In this document: positions 35,698 through 46,627 of the stretch, in pieces | Layout: every line of letters starts with the position of its first letter | How positions within the stretch are numbered: the stretch's first letter is position 1 | NCBI GenBank assembly: GCA_947034885.2 | Contig: OX344749.2 | Location: forward strand, 7,455,501 to 7,519,500 | DNA from: Thuidium tamariscinum | Lineage: Eukaryota > Streptophyta > Bryopsida > Hypnales > Thuidiaceae | DNA length: 64,000 bases | Direction of reading: 5' to 3' | Position numbers and translations under genes: made by a program | Notes under the pieces: model-generated | What the model saw: the letters and a program-made list of their open reading frames with translations, nothing else | Databases searched by the model: none | What the model was told of the DNA's origin: nothing

Positions 35698-35863
35698 GCA
35701 CCTCCTCGCGACGCACCGACTCCTCGCGGCTGCCCTGCAGCGCCAGCGACGCCACGCACTCCTCGAGCTGCTTGGTGGCGGCGAAGTCCGCCTCGGTGGG
35801 ATCGGACGTGGAGATCGGCTCCGTCACGCCCAGGTAGCGAGGAGGCGGCCGCTGACCCTCCAT
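34088..35863 (-). CDS. PAPS: Poly(A) polymerase, right copy (complete, intronless)
   Basis: Complete 591-aa canonical poly(A) polymerase. The start is supported by the conserved N-terminus YLGVTEPISTSDPTEAD and by an in-frame TGA 33 bases upstream. The nucleotidyltransferase fold has G92-S93 (FGSYRLG) and the Mg-binding triad D104, D106 and D159. The central and RNA-binding domains are intact up to about residue 470 (LHVSHVKPKQIPAYVFPDG). The tail is low-complexity (repeated Gly-Ser-Gly-Pro, then Ala/Glu/Ser-rich) and ends in a small basic patch (KRVRVE). No classical bipartite nuclear signal is obvious, and the protein is shorter than the ~700-aa plant nuclear PAPs. There is no intron, unlike the multi-exon plant PAPS genes I know, and GC is far above the background, so a retrogene origin is plausible. 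The protein is identical to the left copy over the shared 529 residues. Confidence 0.96.
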   Translation of the reverse strand: MEGQRPPPRYLGVTEPISTSDPTEADFAATKQLEECVASLALQGSREESVRREEVLGRLDELVNVWVKQVSRNKGLNDEVVREARCKIFTFGSYRLGVHGPGADIDTLCVGPRYVTREEDFFVELHELLSRTDGVTELHTVPDAHVPVMSFEFSGIPIDLLYARLPVWVVPEELDILQDSILQNVDEQSVRSLNGCRVTDRILRLVPNMEHFRTTLRYVKLWAKRRGVYSNVIGFLGGVNWALLVARICQLYPNAVPSVLLSRFFRVYKQWRWPNPVMLCEIEEGSLGLPVWDPRKNPRDRSHLMPIITPTYPCQNSSFNVSCSTLRVMTEEFKRGDGVCDSLDAKAADWSKLFAAFPFFESYKNYLQIDIWAGDEEEMRIWKGWVESRLRQLILKVEKDTQGLLQCHPHPNGFHDASKKSPVCSFFVALQRKQGTQTPSAPFDMVHTIAEFKHSVFLYMLWKPSMRLHVSHVKPKQIPAYVFPDGVRPVRAPRAASLGGRVRSGSGPVPGSGAGLVPVAVLESVPAVDSPEASARAAVVGTPPSEVKVSAASEEAELSVPEASKRAAENVLLGPGPVSLKRVRVELRSES

Positions 35864-36230
35864 CCCGCCCCACCCCGCCCCGTCCCTCGCCGCTCACGCG
35901 GAGGGCATGCAAGCTCCAACCCTAACCCCGACCCCAACTCCAATCCCCAACGAAAGTCGCGCCTCCGACCAAGAATCAGACAGACCCACAAGAAATTCGA
36001 AACCCTAATTCAGCCAAAGTTTCTTCCGCGACGTCTTGGACGTCGCGTGGGCGATCCTCCTCCACTGTCGGGCGAGGGTGATGGCGATGGCGGGGGAGCC
36101 AGTGTGCTCCCTCCGTGGCCCTTGAACTCGCACGCAAACGACGACCTCCAGAGGGGGTCCTGGAGGAGCTGCTATTGTACAAATCGTTCAGTCTAGGCCA
36201 ATTTCGGCCTAGTCTGTTCAGTAGTAAGTA
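35864..36230 (-). promoter_or_regulatory. PAP leader/promoter with upstream ORFs
   Basis: GC-rich leader region upstream of the right PAP start. A 68-codon frame (36182-35976) lies wholly upstream. A second upstream ATG at 35912 opens a frame that overlaps the PAP start and continues for 169 codons in another phase. If the transcript starts upstream of these, both could reduce PAP translation. The transcription start is not known. Confidence 0.4.
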
Positions 36231-39200
36231 GTAACTAGGATTAGTATGTTATCCCCATCTTTGTATTACCGTCAGCTTTAAGTTTGTCGCATTTTTTGAA
36301 GGGAAAATTATGGGCCTTGTCCGTGTGAAGCTTTAAGGAAAGTTATGGAATACTTTATTGCTGAAATTAGTGCAGTACCTGTTTGAATGTTACATATGGT
36401 AGAATCACGTTTTGTTAATTGGTTGGATGATTATTATTTTTTGGATTTTGGTATGCACTAATTATGGTATTTGTGAATAATGTAGTTTTGAGTGTGCATT
36501 TATTTCACATTAGAAGCCTATATATTCATAATGGAATGTATTTTTACTAATTTATTATTAATTTATAGGATGGATGGTTATTAGAATTTTGTTGTGATAC
36601 TTGTGCATATTTGCATTATTAGAATCAATACCATCAAAATATCCATTATGAATCAACATTCTAATCTATAGTTGTGACCTTATATACTTTATATTTTGTT
36701 ATCTTTTACTTTGTATTTGATACTTTTTGTTTTTTATTTGCATAAGAACAAGTTTTATATAGTTTTGAAGACAAAGAAATAGATAGCTATATCATTACTA
36801 CATAAATATGCAAGAAATATTTTGCTTCCTTTATTAGAATAGAAACGGTTATTTTGAAGTTTGTATTTGTTTTTTGGTACTTCTATACTTTCATATATCA
36901 AAAGCACACGTAACTAGCTCTGATTGTGCAAGTCGGTCTATTCGAACGTGTTTCATCTACGAGCAGGATAATTTGATCATAATCACACAATATTCATCCA
37001 AGAAGGCAACAATTGCGAGACTTTTCATCCGTGGACAGAGTTGGTTACGTTGTGTAACTTTCTTGCCGCCTCCCAACGGCTTGAAGGTTACCTAATCCAT
37101 AGTCATTGAATCACCCTAGAAATGCTTATAAAACATTGCATACCAATTACTTTGTACCATATTTTAAAGGTTGAATCTTAAATATTGAAAGATAATGTAT
37201 ATTGTATGTTTGTGACATTATATGTGTGAGGTTATATCTATCTGTAAGCCAATAATTGCAAACTAATTATTTCGTGTGTGAATTAGGGTTAGTTTGAGGG
37301 TGTCTTTATTTTGATTTTAAATAAGAAGGAAACTTCATCTATAATTGCATTTAACCACCTATATCATTTATTCAACATTGTATAGCAATGTCAACTTAGA
37401 TAAAAGTCTATTTTGTGGCAACAATGTTAGCCTTTTTTAAATAATTGTATATGTATATTGTATATTTGTATACACTAGAGTCTTTTTTACTATATTGAAG
37501 TGAATTGCATTATACTCTAAATAAATGAATGAGAATTATTTTTTTTTGGTGTAACTTTGTACCTTTGAAAACACTAGACCTACAATCAACTACCCCAAAT
37601 TTAAAGGAGTTTGAGGGCTTGGAAGACTATGAGTTATCTTGAATTTCCGGATTATGGAAATTCACCACATCGATAGTTTAAAATGGTCAATAAACTCCTA
37701 TAAAAAATAATAATGATGATAATTATTTCTTATTTATTTTTAATTGTTTTTGAAATAATTTTTTCTAAAAAGAATATATTTAATCAATTTTAAGTTTTTA
37801 ATATTTTTTAGAATTTTAAAAAATAACTAGTTGTTAACGCTTGCTATGATACACATTTATCATTAAATTTTATAAGAATTTTTATGTATTAGATAGAATG
37901 TAAAACAAACATTTCAATAAATCTTTAGATAAAAATTACAAAAATATTTGTATAATTTTTTAATAAGTAAGCATATATTGAAAAGTAGAATAGGAATTTA
38001 TTAAATGATGAATGAAATATATGCAATGGTGAATACTGTAAAAGATATATAAACATTAATACGCATTAGAAATTTGATTCGATTGTTACAAACAATGGCA
38101 ACCCAAATTGAAAAATTGAAAAAAAAACTTGTAAATCTCAAAAACTTTGTAAACAACTTAATTGTTGTGAAATTTAAAATTGCTTCAGTTGAATAAATTC
38201 CTCAAACTTATCTAATAGTAGTTATAAAAAATTGAAATCATAAAAGCTCAAAGCTCATAAATGCACAAAATTACAGAACTATAAAGCCAAGAAAAGCAAT
38301 GGAATTGTCACCTCTATAATATCACTTTATGCATCCTCTTTAATATCACCTTTATTGCAACAACTACATTACTTCTTTGATATCACCCTTTGTAAAAAGT
38401 GATATTTCAAAGGTGATGTAAATTGCTATTTTATTTCTATAATATCACATTGTCTGAAAATACAGTTTCTATGTATGCATGATTGAAAATATTTTTACAA
38501 AATATTTATAATAATTATTTTAGAAACTTATTGAAATCATTAAATTGCATTCTATTCAAATATATCAAAGTTTTACTGATATGTGATACAGTGAATGCGT
38601 AGTATAGCAAGCACCAGCCCCTAGTATTAATGGTAGCATTTGTGATATTACACAGGGAGTTATGATTTTAGTAGTATGATCATCTGAAAATTCAAACCAA
38701 TCATGGTTGGTTTGTAGCATTGGAAATAATTGCAAAGAACAAGCCTAAAATAATATTTTGGAGGTCTCAAATTCCCTCTACTGACTAGTGTAATACACTT
38801 GGTGATACATTAACTTACTACCAATGAATTCAAGTGAGAAATACTACAAATTGTGAAAGTTAGTTGAGGATGGATGATGTGCAATTTGGCACACAAGTCA
38901 ATTAATCAATATGCAATTAACAATGGTGTGATTGCAACAAGTACTTGACTTGATTTGTATTTTAGTTTCCTCATAAGAGTGTTTTTTAGTTATAAATTTT
39001 GAGGCATACTACGAACTACGAAGCAATGTGAGATTCATCATCTAAATTAGACAAGAGTATTTTGCACCTTGCAATTTAAAAAATGAGTATTTTAGAATAT
39101 TTGATTACCTATGAGTAATTATCATGATTGTAAGATTGAGTTTGTTGTTCTAAAATATATTTTATTAGTTAGATATCCTAAACCCAAACTACAGCTATAA

Positions 39201-40519
39201 TTTTGAATTTGAAATCATTTGTTATGATTTATGTATATTAAAGACAAAAAAAAATTTTAACATTCTAAATCCTCATCTTGCACATGCAATCAAAATGTAC
39301 TTATTTTGTATTACCTTAAAGATCATATTGTTATTTGTCTTGAAATGTTGTTAATGAAGTAGTTATTTGTACTTTTAAATTATAATTTTCTTAAAATTAG
39401 GGCAATGATTCTTGAGTCAAAATTATTCACTCAATAATAACATTTGTAATACTCATTTGATAAGTTTTTAATCTTGTGAAATAACAAATATAACTCAAAT
39501 TTTATAGAATCTTGTAGGCATACCATTACTACAACTATTTGACTACTAAGATGAAATTGTTTGTTTTCAAATGATAACAAATTGTTCAACCATTCATAAG
39601 TAATTTTTATTTTTTTACATCATATTAAATTAAGATTTTAGAGCCTAGGTTTTTTAATAATACAATATTTAATATTATCATTTTGTTTGTTTGTTTTTTT
39701 GAACACATGGAGAACCATAATATTGATTTTTTAAATACCATCAGTCATGAAAACATATAATTCTATATAGTTTTTAATTGTAGTCTAAAATCAAAGTAAA
39801 TTGGTTGATGTTTTAATATGTTAAATATAATACACATCTTAAAGGTGTATTTTGGAAAATTTTTTATTGTAAGGTCTATTGTCAGAATGTTTGTGAATTG
39901 CTCAATGACATCTTTGTATTTGAAATTATAACAAGGTCAAATGTTCTTTTTCATTGTGAAAAATTTAGATGTAAGACTAAACATTTTTTCCACAAAACAT
40001 TGTCCATACATAATTTTTTATAATTTTCCATTGAGTTTCAAGATTGAAAAACTCAATCTATATACAATTCTGAATTGCTAAATTGAATCAAGGTTTTGGC
40101 TTACATACATTAAAGAATTGACCTGTGTATTTAGAAGATCAATCCTAATAGTGAATCTTTGAATTTATAAATTATAACATGATACTCGTTTATGTATTCA
40201 TAATGAACAATGGATTTTATCAAAACAACAAACTCTTTATCCCTTTATTCTTTATATTTATCAATGAAGTGAGTCCTTCACCTATATTTCCTCACAGTAA
40301 ATGGTTATTGGATTTTATTTTGGACCTTCTCATTAACATAAGACATTTCCATTTTGGTTGAATTTGGTAACTATTTTTTTTGGTTTAGTTTTAATTGATT
40401 ATTTTCCACTAACCCTACCCTACTACTATAATATATGAAAAATGATTTTTAAAGGATTGCCCAATCAATTGAACATATTTTGGGGGTCAAATCAACACAA
40501 TTTTGTTCCAAATACCTAC
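36231..40519. other. Gene-free AT-rich region
   Basis: More than 4 kb with no recognisable gene. A patch at 36895-37095 has clearly higher GC and a 73-codon plus-strand frame, but no domain is recognised. Around 37590-37680 is a short sequence resembling one end of the Tourist-like MITE. Confidence 0.5.
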
Positions 40520-40779
40520 ATTAAGGGGGATTTGAGGGCTCCTAAGGGCCATTTCAAGGTCTATTCCTGAAACTATTCAAGGAACTACTAGTTGCTATCA
40601 ACTACAAATTACCCCAAATTTATAAAAAAAAAATTGGGTTCTAAAATATGAAAAAAAGTTAATTTTTTTGGAATGACCTGGTATGGTCTCAATCACGATG
40701 GAATCCTATGTTTCTCGGTTATTGTGTTAGCAGATTGCAAAAACTTGCAATCTTCTGGAGCCCTCAAACCCCTCCTAAT
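40520..40779. mobile_element. Tourist-like (PIF/Harbinger-type) MITE, copy 2
   Basis: 260 bp. The 5' end is ATTAAGGGGGATTTGAGGG and the 3' end CCCTCAAACCCCTCCTAAT. TAA stands on both sides of the G/C-starting ends, fitting a 3-bp target duplication. Same length as the copy at 10482. Confidence 0.65.
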
Positions 40780-41583
40780 GATTTAAGTCATATCTTACAC
40801 TGCAATGGGGATGCTAAGTGTAGTCATGTGAATTTTCTAATTGTCTATTCGCTTTTTCTAGTGTAAATAGGAGTAGCTAATAGATTGTATTTCCATTGGA
40901 CGATGATAAATTGGCTAATAATTGGTATAAAAGGACAATTTTCAAGATTAGATATCAAATAGGCTAAATGAAAAGATTTGAAGTAGGGCAACTTAAATGA
41001 ATAGACATGTCTTTCTATTACTCCCACTTGACTTTAAGTCTAGTTGATTTTCTCTTTTCTCTCTTACGTATCCATTGCAATTAGAGTCATAGTTTTCTTG
41101 AGTCAACTTGTATATAGACAATGTTAATAAATATATATATAAAAAACAATTTGTGTGTTTTGTTGGTGTATTGTAATTTGTGTCAATTTACTAGTTTATA
41201 AGTGGTGAGCAGTGTAGCAAATTGTCAAGTAGTTTGTATAGGCGGTGCAATTAATTTATAGTATTGGCTTGTAGGTGGCGGGTCATCTTCTTATCAATTT
41301 GGTATACAATAGTGTGTTGTAGTTTAGGAATTGCTCGTCTATTTTTTTTTATAAGAAGCAAACACTCTAGTTACATTAAATTTGTAAGGGATTATTTGTC
41401 AAGTCATTCTATAGTGGGTGTAATAGTGAAATTAAATTGTCTACATGTCAAATTAATACCATTCAAATTTGTGTAGCTTTAATTATGTATAGCTTAAGCC
41501 ACAACTTGACACCTTTTGAGTCTTCCATGAGTGAAGAGTTCTAGGGGGTTGAAGAATTGAATTATATGAAAACTATACTACAC
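40780..41583. other. Gene-free spacer
   Basis: Nothing recognised. Confidence 0.45.
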
Positions 41584-41610
41584 TAAGGTAGGAGGTCTTT
41601 TAATGGAGCA

Positions 41611-41733
41611 GGCATTAAAATGGAGCACCTCCTTAAATGTACACATTTTGTACATGTTTCTTTTTCATAGCCTTCAACATGTACAAATTGTGTATATTAT
41701 TTTAGGAGGTGCTCCAATTTAGAGCCCTATGCC
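41611..41733. repeat. Short hairpin repeat
   Basis: Arms of about 46 bp: GGCATTAAAATGGAGCACCTCC...GTACATG mirrors CATGTACAAA...GGAGGTGCTCC...ATGCC, with a ~20-base loop. Likely a foldback fragment or MITE core. Confidence 0.75.
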
Positions 41734-41899
41734 ACTTCAACTTCAAAATTTTATAACTAATTTCACAAAGCTCAAAAAAATATGAAACAACTTAGGTTAG
41801 ATGTCAATTCTACCTGTCTTTCAAGAAAAATGTACTGAAAAAAATTTCTAGAAGTTTTACCTCCCTGAAATTCAGTTTTAGCAATTAGATGGTCCATTA

Positions 41900-42172
41900 A
41901 GGTAGGTACACCCAAAAGCGCCACTTATTCATAATGAGCCTAGTTCCTGCTATTAATTAGTTCAAATTTTTATGTAGTCTTGTTGGCAAGTGAAAGTATG
42001 TTCCAACGCACCAAAGAACGCAGGATTTGGATACCGTATGCAAAAGTTATTAACAACCAAAGTCAGTTTCTGAAAGTGCCATCTACAGTCTGTGAACATG
42101 ACTGATTTTGAAAATGTATACGCTCTACAGATGGCGCTTTTAGGAACATGGCACTTTTGGGTGTACCTACCT
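41900..42172. mobile_element. TA-flanked MITE, copy 1
   Basis: The 273-bp element has inverted ends AGGTAGGTACACCCAAAAG and CTTTTGGGTGTACCTACCT, next to TA (or TTAA) on both sides. A TA duplication suggests a Tc1/mariner (Stowaway-like) class; TTAA duplication would be the alternative. The internal sequence is conserved with the next copy and with 46331-46608. No ORF. Confidence 0.75.
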
Positions 42173-42174
42173 TA

Positions 42175-42446
42175 AGGTAGGTACACCCAAAAGCGCCAAT
42201 TTTTCATACTGTGCCTAGTTTATGTTATTATATTGTTCAGATTTTTTATAGTCTTGTTGGTGAGTGAAAGCATGTTCCAACGCACCAAAGAACAATGGAT
42301 TTGGATACCTTATGCAAAAGTTATTAACAATCAAAGTCTGTTTCTGAAAGCGCCATCTACAGTCTGGGTACATGACTGATTTTGAAAATGTATGCACGTT
42401 GTACAGGGCGCTTTAAGGTCAGGTGCCATTTTGGGTGTACCTACCT
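42175..42446. mobile_element. TA-flanked MITE, copy 2
   Basis: 272 bp, direct tandem neighbour of copy 1. The two share the single intervening TA, so one inserted exactly at the target duplication of the other. The ends are AGGTAGGTACACCC and GGGTGTACCTACCT. Confidence 0.75.
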
Positions 42447-42589
42447 TATAGGACCTCTTACCTTATGATACAAATTCCTCCCAAGAAGATGACCATGTTG
42501 TTGCATTCAAGACCCCGCAGTCACTTATCTTAGAATCTCTGTCTGTATCAATAATCTGAAAATATAAGTTAAAATGATTGTTACTGGCC

Positions 42590-42905
42590 CTCAAGGAGTC
42601 AGTACTGCAGTGGTCTGCCATGGAGGAAATCCTTATTTAAATCCTACCACGATCGCAAGGTGGCCCCAACAGGGTAAATTTTGGATTCTCCGGGGCATAA
42701 ATGAAAAAAAGCCCCCTATTTTGTGCCATGTGTAGGATATGTTCTACATCTCCCCAGAGTAAGTTGGGGTTTCTTGATTGCGAATGTGAATTCAGAATTT
42801 GCAAAAAAAATTATGTGCAAAGAATAAAAATTCATTGGTTTTCCCCTTAGATAAATCCTCATTGATGGTCCCACCTTCAATGGTAAGACTGATTCAATGT
42901 CCTAC
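42590..42905 (+). repeat. SINE-like repeat, copy 2 (candidate)
   Basis: The head contains ACTGCAGTGGTCTGCC, similar to a tRNA A box, and about 40 bases later TTTAAATCCTACCACG, a decayed B box. The GGTGGCCCCAACAGGG block and body shared with 7240-7480 follow in reverse orientation. Decayed tRNA-derived SINE is my best guess. Confidence 0.35.
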
Positions 42906-44468
42906 TCCTTTAGTTGCCTTTGCACTTTTTGCAAACTTGGATTTTTGACAAAACTTGCATAAGGTACATGTACCCATACTAACCGGCGCCCCATCAACGA
43001 TAAATAGGATATCCTATTTCCAACCAAGATTGGAATGGATTTCCATTTTCACCTTGAAATATGTGTCTTCATATTTTTTCAAGGTTTGGACCAATAAGTA
43101 GATGATACATAATTTAATACAAAAGTAGGAAGCTATGAATGGGATTGTAGTTCTTAAATGATCAGAATTGGATGACTCTATAGGAAAGGGCTTTAAAATT
43201 GAGTGGGCATTTTCAACCATCCAATAGGGGCTGTGAAATGGACACTTGAATTTTGGGAAAATGAATTGTGGATTATAATGGAGCTTGATAAGATTTGTTT
43301 TTATTTCTTCAATAAATGGTTTAAGAGCCACACTTGGTTCATTCCTAATTAGGTGGCTAGGTGTCTACTAATTTAATTCAAAATAAGAATTTGTTGTTCA
43401 ACTACCTTCTTACAAGTATTGAGAAATCTGAAATAATGCTTAATTCAAGCATTCATTTCAGATTTAGAAGGGGACACTTTTAGAAATCAATTCTATTGCT
43501 TTATACATGTTGCAATGCTAATTTTTGAACAAGGCCTAGTTTTTTCCAAACTATGCGTAGATGGGTTTTCAAGGGCCTATGATCACAAATAGGGACCTAT
43601 ACCAGATTGTGTTTGAAAATTCATAATTAATTCAATAATGCTTCAAAAAATATGAAACAACTTGTGTTAGATTCCTCATCTATTTCTCTATAACCAAAAA
43701 ATAAAATAAAACTATTTCCATCTCAAGAGATACATGAAAAAGGCACATCAACGCTTAAATGATCACTTTTTGAGCCTCTTACCGTAGATGTTGGCCATGG
43801 GTTAAGCCCAACTTTTGCCTTTCAAAATTCATAATAATTTAAATTTAAGAAATAAAAACACAACTTTTTTTGCAATCTCCATCATATCAGTCAATGCACC
43901 TCTGAAAATATTTGTTTTGCTAGACACTATCCTAAATCATGTTTAGATGTGCTTATTTTGTTGGTTATCCATATATCTACTTCCAGACAATAGTTTCTTG
44001 TAGAAGTTGAGTTTAAGTTAATTTATATTTCAATTTTTTTTTTTTTTTTGACAAAAGTGTATTCCAGAAATACTTTGTACTATAAGAATTTCCATCAACA
44101 AGAGAAGCTAAATTCTCACAAGATAAAGAACCTCTTGTTGCCATATCAAACTTGTAACCATGTCATTTGGTTTGGATACTTTACAACCATCACCGTTCAA
44201 CATATTGTACATGTTGGTCAATTTCATAAATAACTCAAGGAAATTTGGAAGATGTCAAAATTTTAAAATGATTTACTACTATATCTAAAAATTTGAAAAA
44301 ATAGTTGATGAGAAAAATTTGAAAAAGGAAGACATTTACACATGAATAGAAAGAATCAATTCAAAATTAGGAGTGTCTTCATGAAGTGCCAAAAATCACA
44401 AGAAAATTTCTATCTACTTGCTAAATTGTTGAAATGAGTAAAGTAAAATATTTTGACATGAACTTGCC
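42906..44468. other. Gene-free spacer
   Basis: AT-rich, no gene recognised. The longest frame is 105 codons (43331-43014, minus) without recognisable features. Confidence 0.5.
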
Positions 44469-44646
44469 AAAACAGCTAGTTTAGAATCATCTCGGACCAA
44501 GTTACTTTTTATTGCAATGTGAGCACAACCTTATCCAAAACAACTAGTTTAGAATCATCTCGGACCAAGTTACTTTTTATTGCAATGTGAGCACAACCTT
44601 ATCCAAAACAACTAGTTTAGAATCATCTCGGACCAAGTTACTTTAA
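44469..44646 (+). repeat. 68-bp tandem repeat, ~2.6 units
   Basis: AGAATCATCTCGGACCAAG occurs at 44483, 44551 and 44619, exactly 68 bp apart, with nearly identical intervening sequence. The unit contains ATTGCAATGTGAGCACAACC, which recurs inverted at about 45050-45078. Confidence 0.93.
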
Positions 44647-44739
44647 GTTTCAGCAACACTCCAAACTCCAAAACTTAATTTATATGATAATTTAAACTGC
44701 TCTTTGGGTATTTGCTTTGCAAATCGGTTACTCACTATA

Positions 44740-45480
44740 GTCCTTAGGTAATTGCAAGAAACACTTCATATTTTTGGCTCATAAATGCAATTGTAAGCCA
44801 CAAGACTAGTAGTACTATGCAATATTGGCAATACAACATGTTATCACTGCGCCTGCAAATCTTAATCGTTGATTTTGGATGCCTGCAAATCTGGACCGTC
44901 AGTTAGTACTATACAATCCTACAAACTACTACAAAGTACAATTGAGGCCACTAGTAGCAGAAAATAGCAAAAAAGGGGTTGTAGACCTTTTCATTTTCAA
45001 TAATTCAAAAAAAAATTCAAAAAATTCATTTTAAAAAATCCATTTTCTGGATAAGATTGTGCTCACATTGCAATAAAAAAATTCCTCTAAATTTTTTTTC
45101 TCTCTTCGTAGCCTTTGAGCAAAGGAAGGTCCCTTTAACCCCATATGTGCAAAAAACATGTTGCTATTTTCATAAAAACTCATTGTCAATCCTTGCAATA
45201 TTAGTAGACCTCCAACTTGTACAATTTGTAACTTCAAATTCAAATTTTTGGGTCAAAAATAGGACTAAAACCCCCCCCAAATGGCCAAAGTAGACACCCA
45301 ATCAGGGATAGTTTTAAAATAGTAAACTAATTTTTTTTATTCAACTTATGAAACTTTTTTGTGAACCTTCATTCCAGATTTCAAGCCAAACAAATAAAAG
45401 ATGAAAAAGTTACAAACAAAAAACTACTTATTTGAGGTCAAGGGGACAAAAAAAAAGGACAAGTGTTTCTTGAAATCACC
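44740..45480 (-). repeat. Dispersed repeat C, copy 2
   Basis: Reverse-complement partner of 15120-15870. Its C tract is only 9 long, against 18 G in the other copy. Confidence 0.65.
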
Positions 45481-46094
45481 CTTCTTGTCCTTTGATATTT
45501 TACTCAATCTTCCTTCATATAGAACATTACAACATATGATTGGAACACAAAACCACTATTTGTACTCACATCAAATATATTTCCTTAAAGAGCAACTCAT
45601 ATTCTCTCTAACCAAGTATTCACAAAAATTTCAAAATTCAAAACTAAGCAAGCAAAACTGCACTCAACAATGTCAACAATATAGTGATGAAATACGCACT
45701 TACTTTCTCTCACCTAGAAGAAAATTTGAAAATTACCAACCAAGCTCATTGATCCACTCTAGTAGAACAAAACATATACCACTTAAACAATACACAAACA
45801 CCAAAATATTTCGAAGACATTCTATTGAAACACATTATCTTAAGTAGGTAGTGTAAGCATACTTTCTAACAAACTAAAGTTTACAATATTGGCATCTCAC
45901 TCATGCAATTCCTAGGAACCTTTTGTAGGTCTTGAGACAAGTAGTCTTTTAATTCATACATATACACCAAATAATGTGGTTGACATTCTTTCTTCTTCTT
46001 CGACAACTTCCTCCTCAAAGTATTGAAGGTTGAGTCTTACCTTACTATTTGAATCCCATTGCTTTTCATTTTTTGAAATAGCCCTACAAGATGT
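45481..46094. other. Gene-free spacer
   Basis: A 148-codon plus-strand frame (45401-45847) overlaps repeat C and is Lys/Asn/Gln-rich with no domain. I regard it as chance. Confidence 0.45.
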
Positions 46095-46274
46095 CACTAC
46101 AAGAAAATGGGTTTTTTTAAGTAATGTCCTAAACATCATGTCTTTTCATGCGTCTTTTAAGTAAAATTTTACTGAAAAGACAATAAAATTTTACTTAAAA
46201 GACGCATGAAAAGACATTACTTAAAAGACATGATGTCTAGGACACTACTTAAAAGACCCCATTCTCTTGTAGTG
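46095..46274. mobile_element. CACTA-type MITE
   Basis: 180-bp near-perfect inverted repeat with ends CACTACAAGAAAATGGG and CCCATTCTCTTGTAGTG and a 3-bp target duplication TGT on both sides (46092-46094 and 46275-46277). CACTA ends plus a 3-bp duplication define the En/Spm (CMC) superfamily. No coding capacity; a transcript would fold into a hairpin. Confidence 0.92.
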
Positions 46275-46330
46275 TGTGGGGTGCATAAAGAAAGTCACAA
46301 GTGACAAAAAGTGTACCAACTTGGCTACTA

Positions 46331-46608
46331 AGATGGGTTCATCCAAAAGCACCACAAATTGATACTATGCCTAGGTACTACTATTAGGTTGTTCATATTT
46401 TCATATCTAGTCTTGTTGGCAAGTGAAAGCACATTCCAATGCACCAAAAAATGTAACATTTGGATACCATATGCAAAAGTTATTAAGGGTCAAAGTTTGT
46501 TTCTAAAAGCGCCATCTACTGTCTGTTTACTGCATACCTGATTTCAGAAATGCACACAAACTGTAGATGGCACTTTAAGGTCAGCTGTGCTTTTGGGTGT
46601 ACCCACAT
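46331..46608. mobile_element. TA-flanked MITE, copy 3 (diverged)
   Basis: Internal sequence matches the copies at 41900 and 42175, including a GTCTTGTTGGCAAGTGAAAG stretch and GCGCCATCTAC. The ends have decayed (AGATGGGTTCATCC and GGGTGTACCCACAT). An older insertion than the tandem pair. A shorter relic of the internal sequence occurs near 48640-48670. Confidence 0.65.
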
Positions 46609-46627
46609 TCAATCATTTTTTCTCTCT

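Larger units (their letters stand above)
41584..42465. mobile_element. Candidate outer element enclosing a hairpin and two MITEs
   Basis: The left end TAAGGTAGGAGGTC is mirrored at the right by GGACCTCTTACCTTA, both next to TA. Inside are a 123-bp hairpin (41611-41733) and two tandem MITEs (41900-42172 and 42175-42446). This may be one nested element or separate insertions that share short ends; the outer ends are too short to decide. Confidence 0.4.

Noticed and set aside
35114-36196. 360-codon plus-strand frame across the PAP start
   Set aside because: It is antisense to the PAP coding region and leader; the composition (His/Arg/Leu/Val-rich) is the usual shadow of a GC-rich gene.
45401-45847. 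148-codon ORF
   Set aside because: AT-driven Lys/Asn/Gln-rich frame overlapping a repeat, with no recognisable domain.
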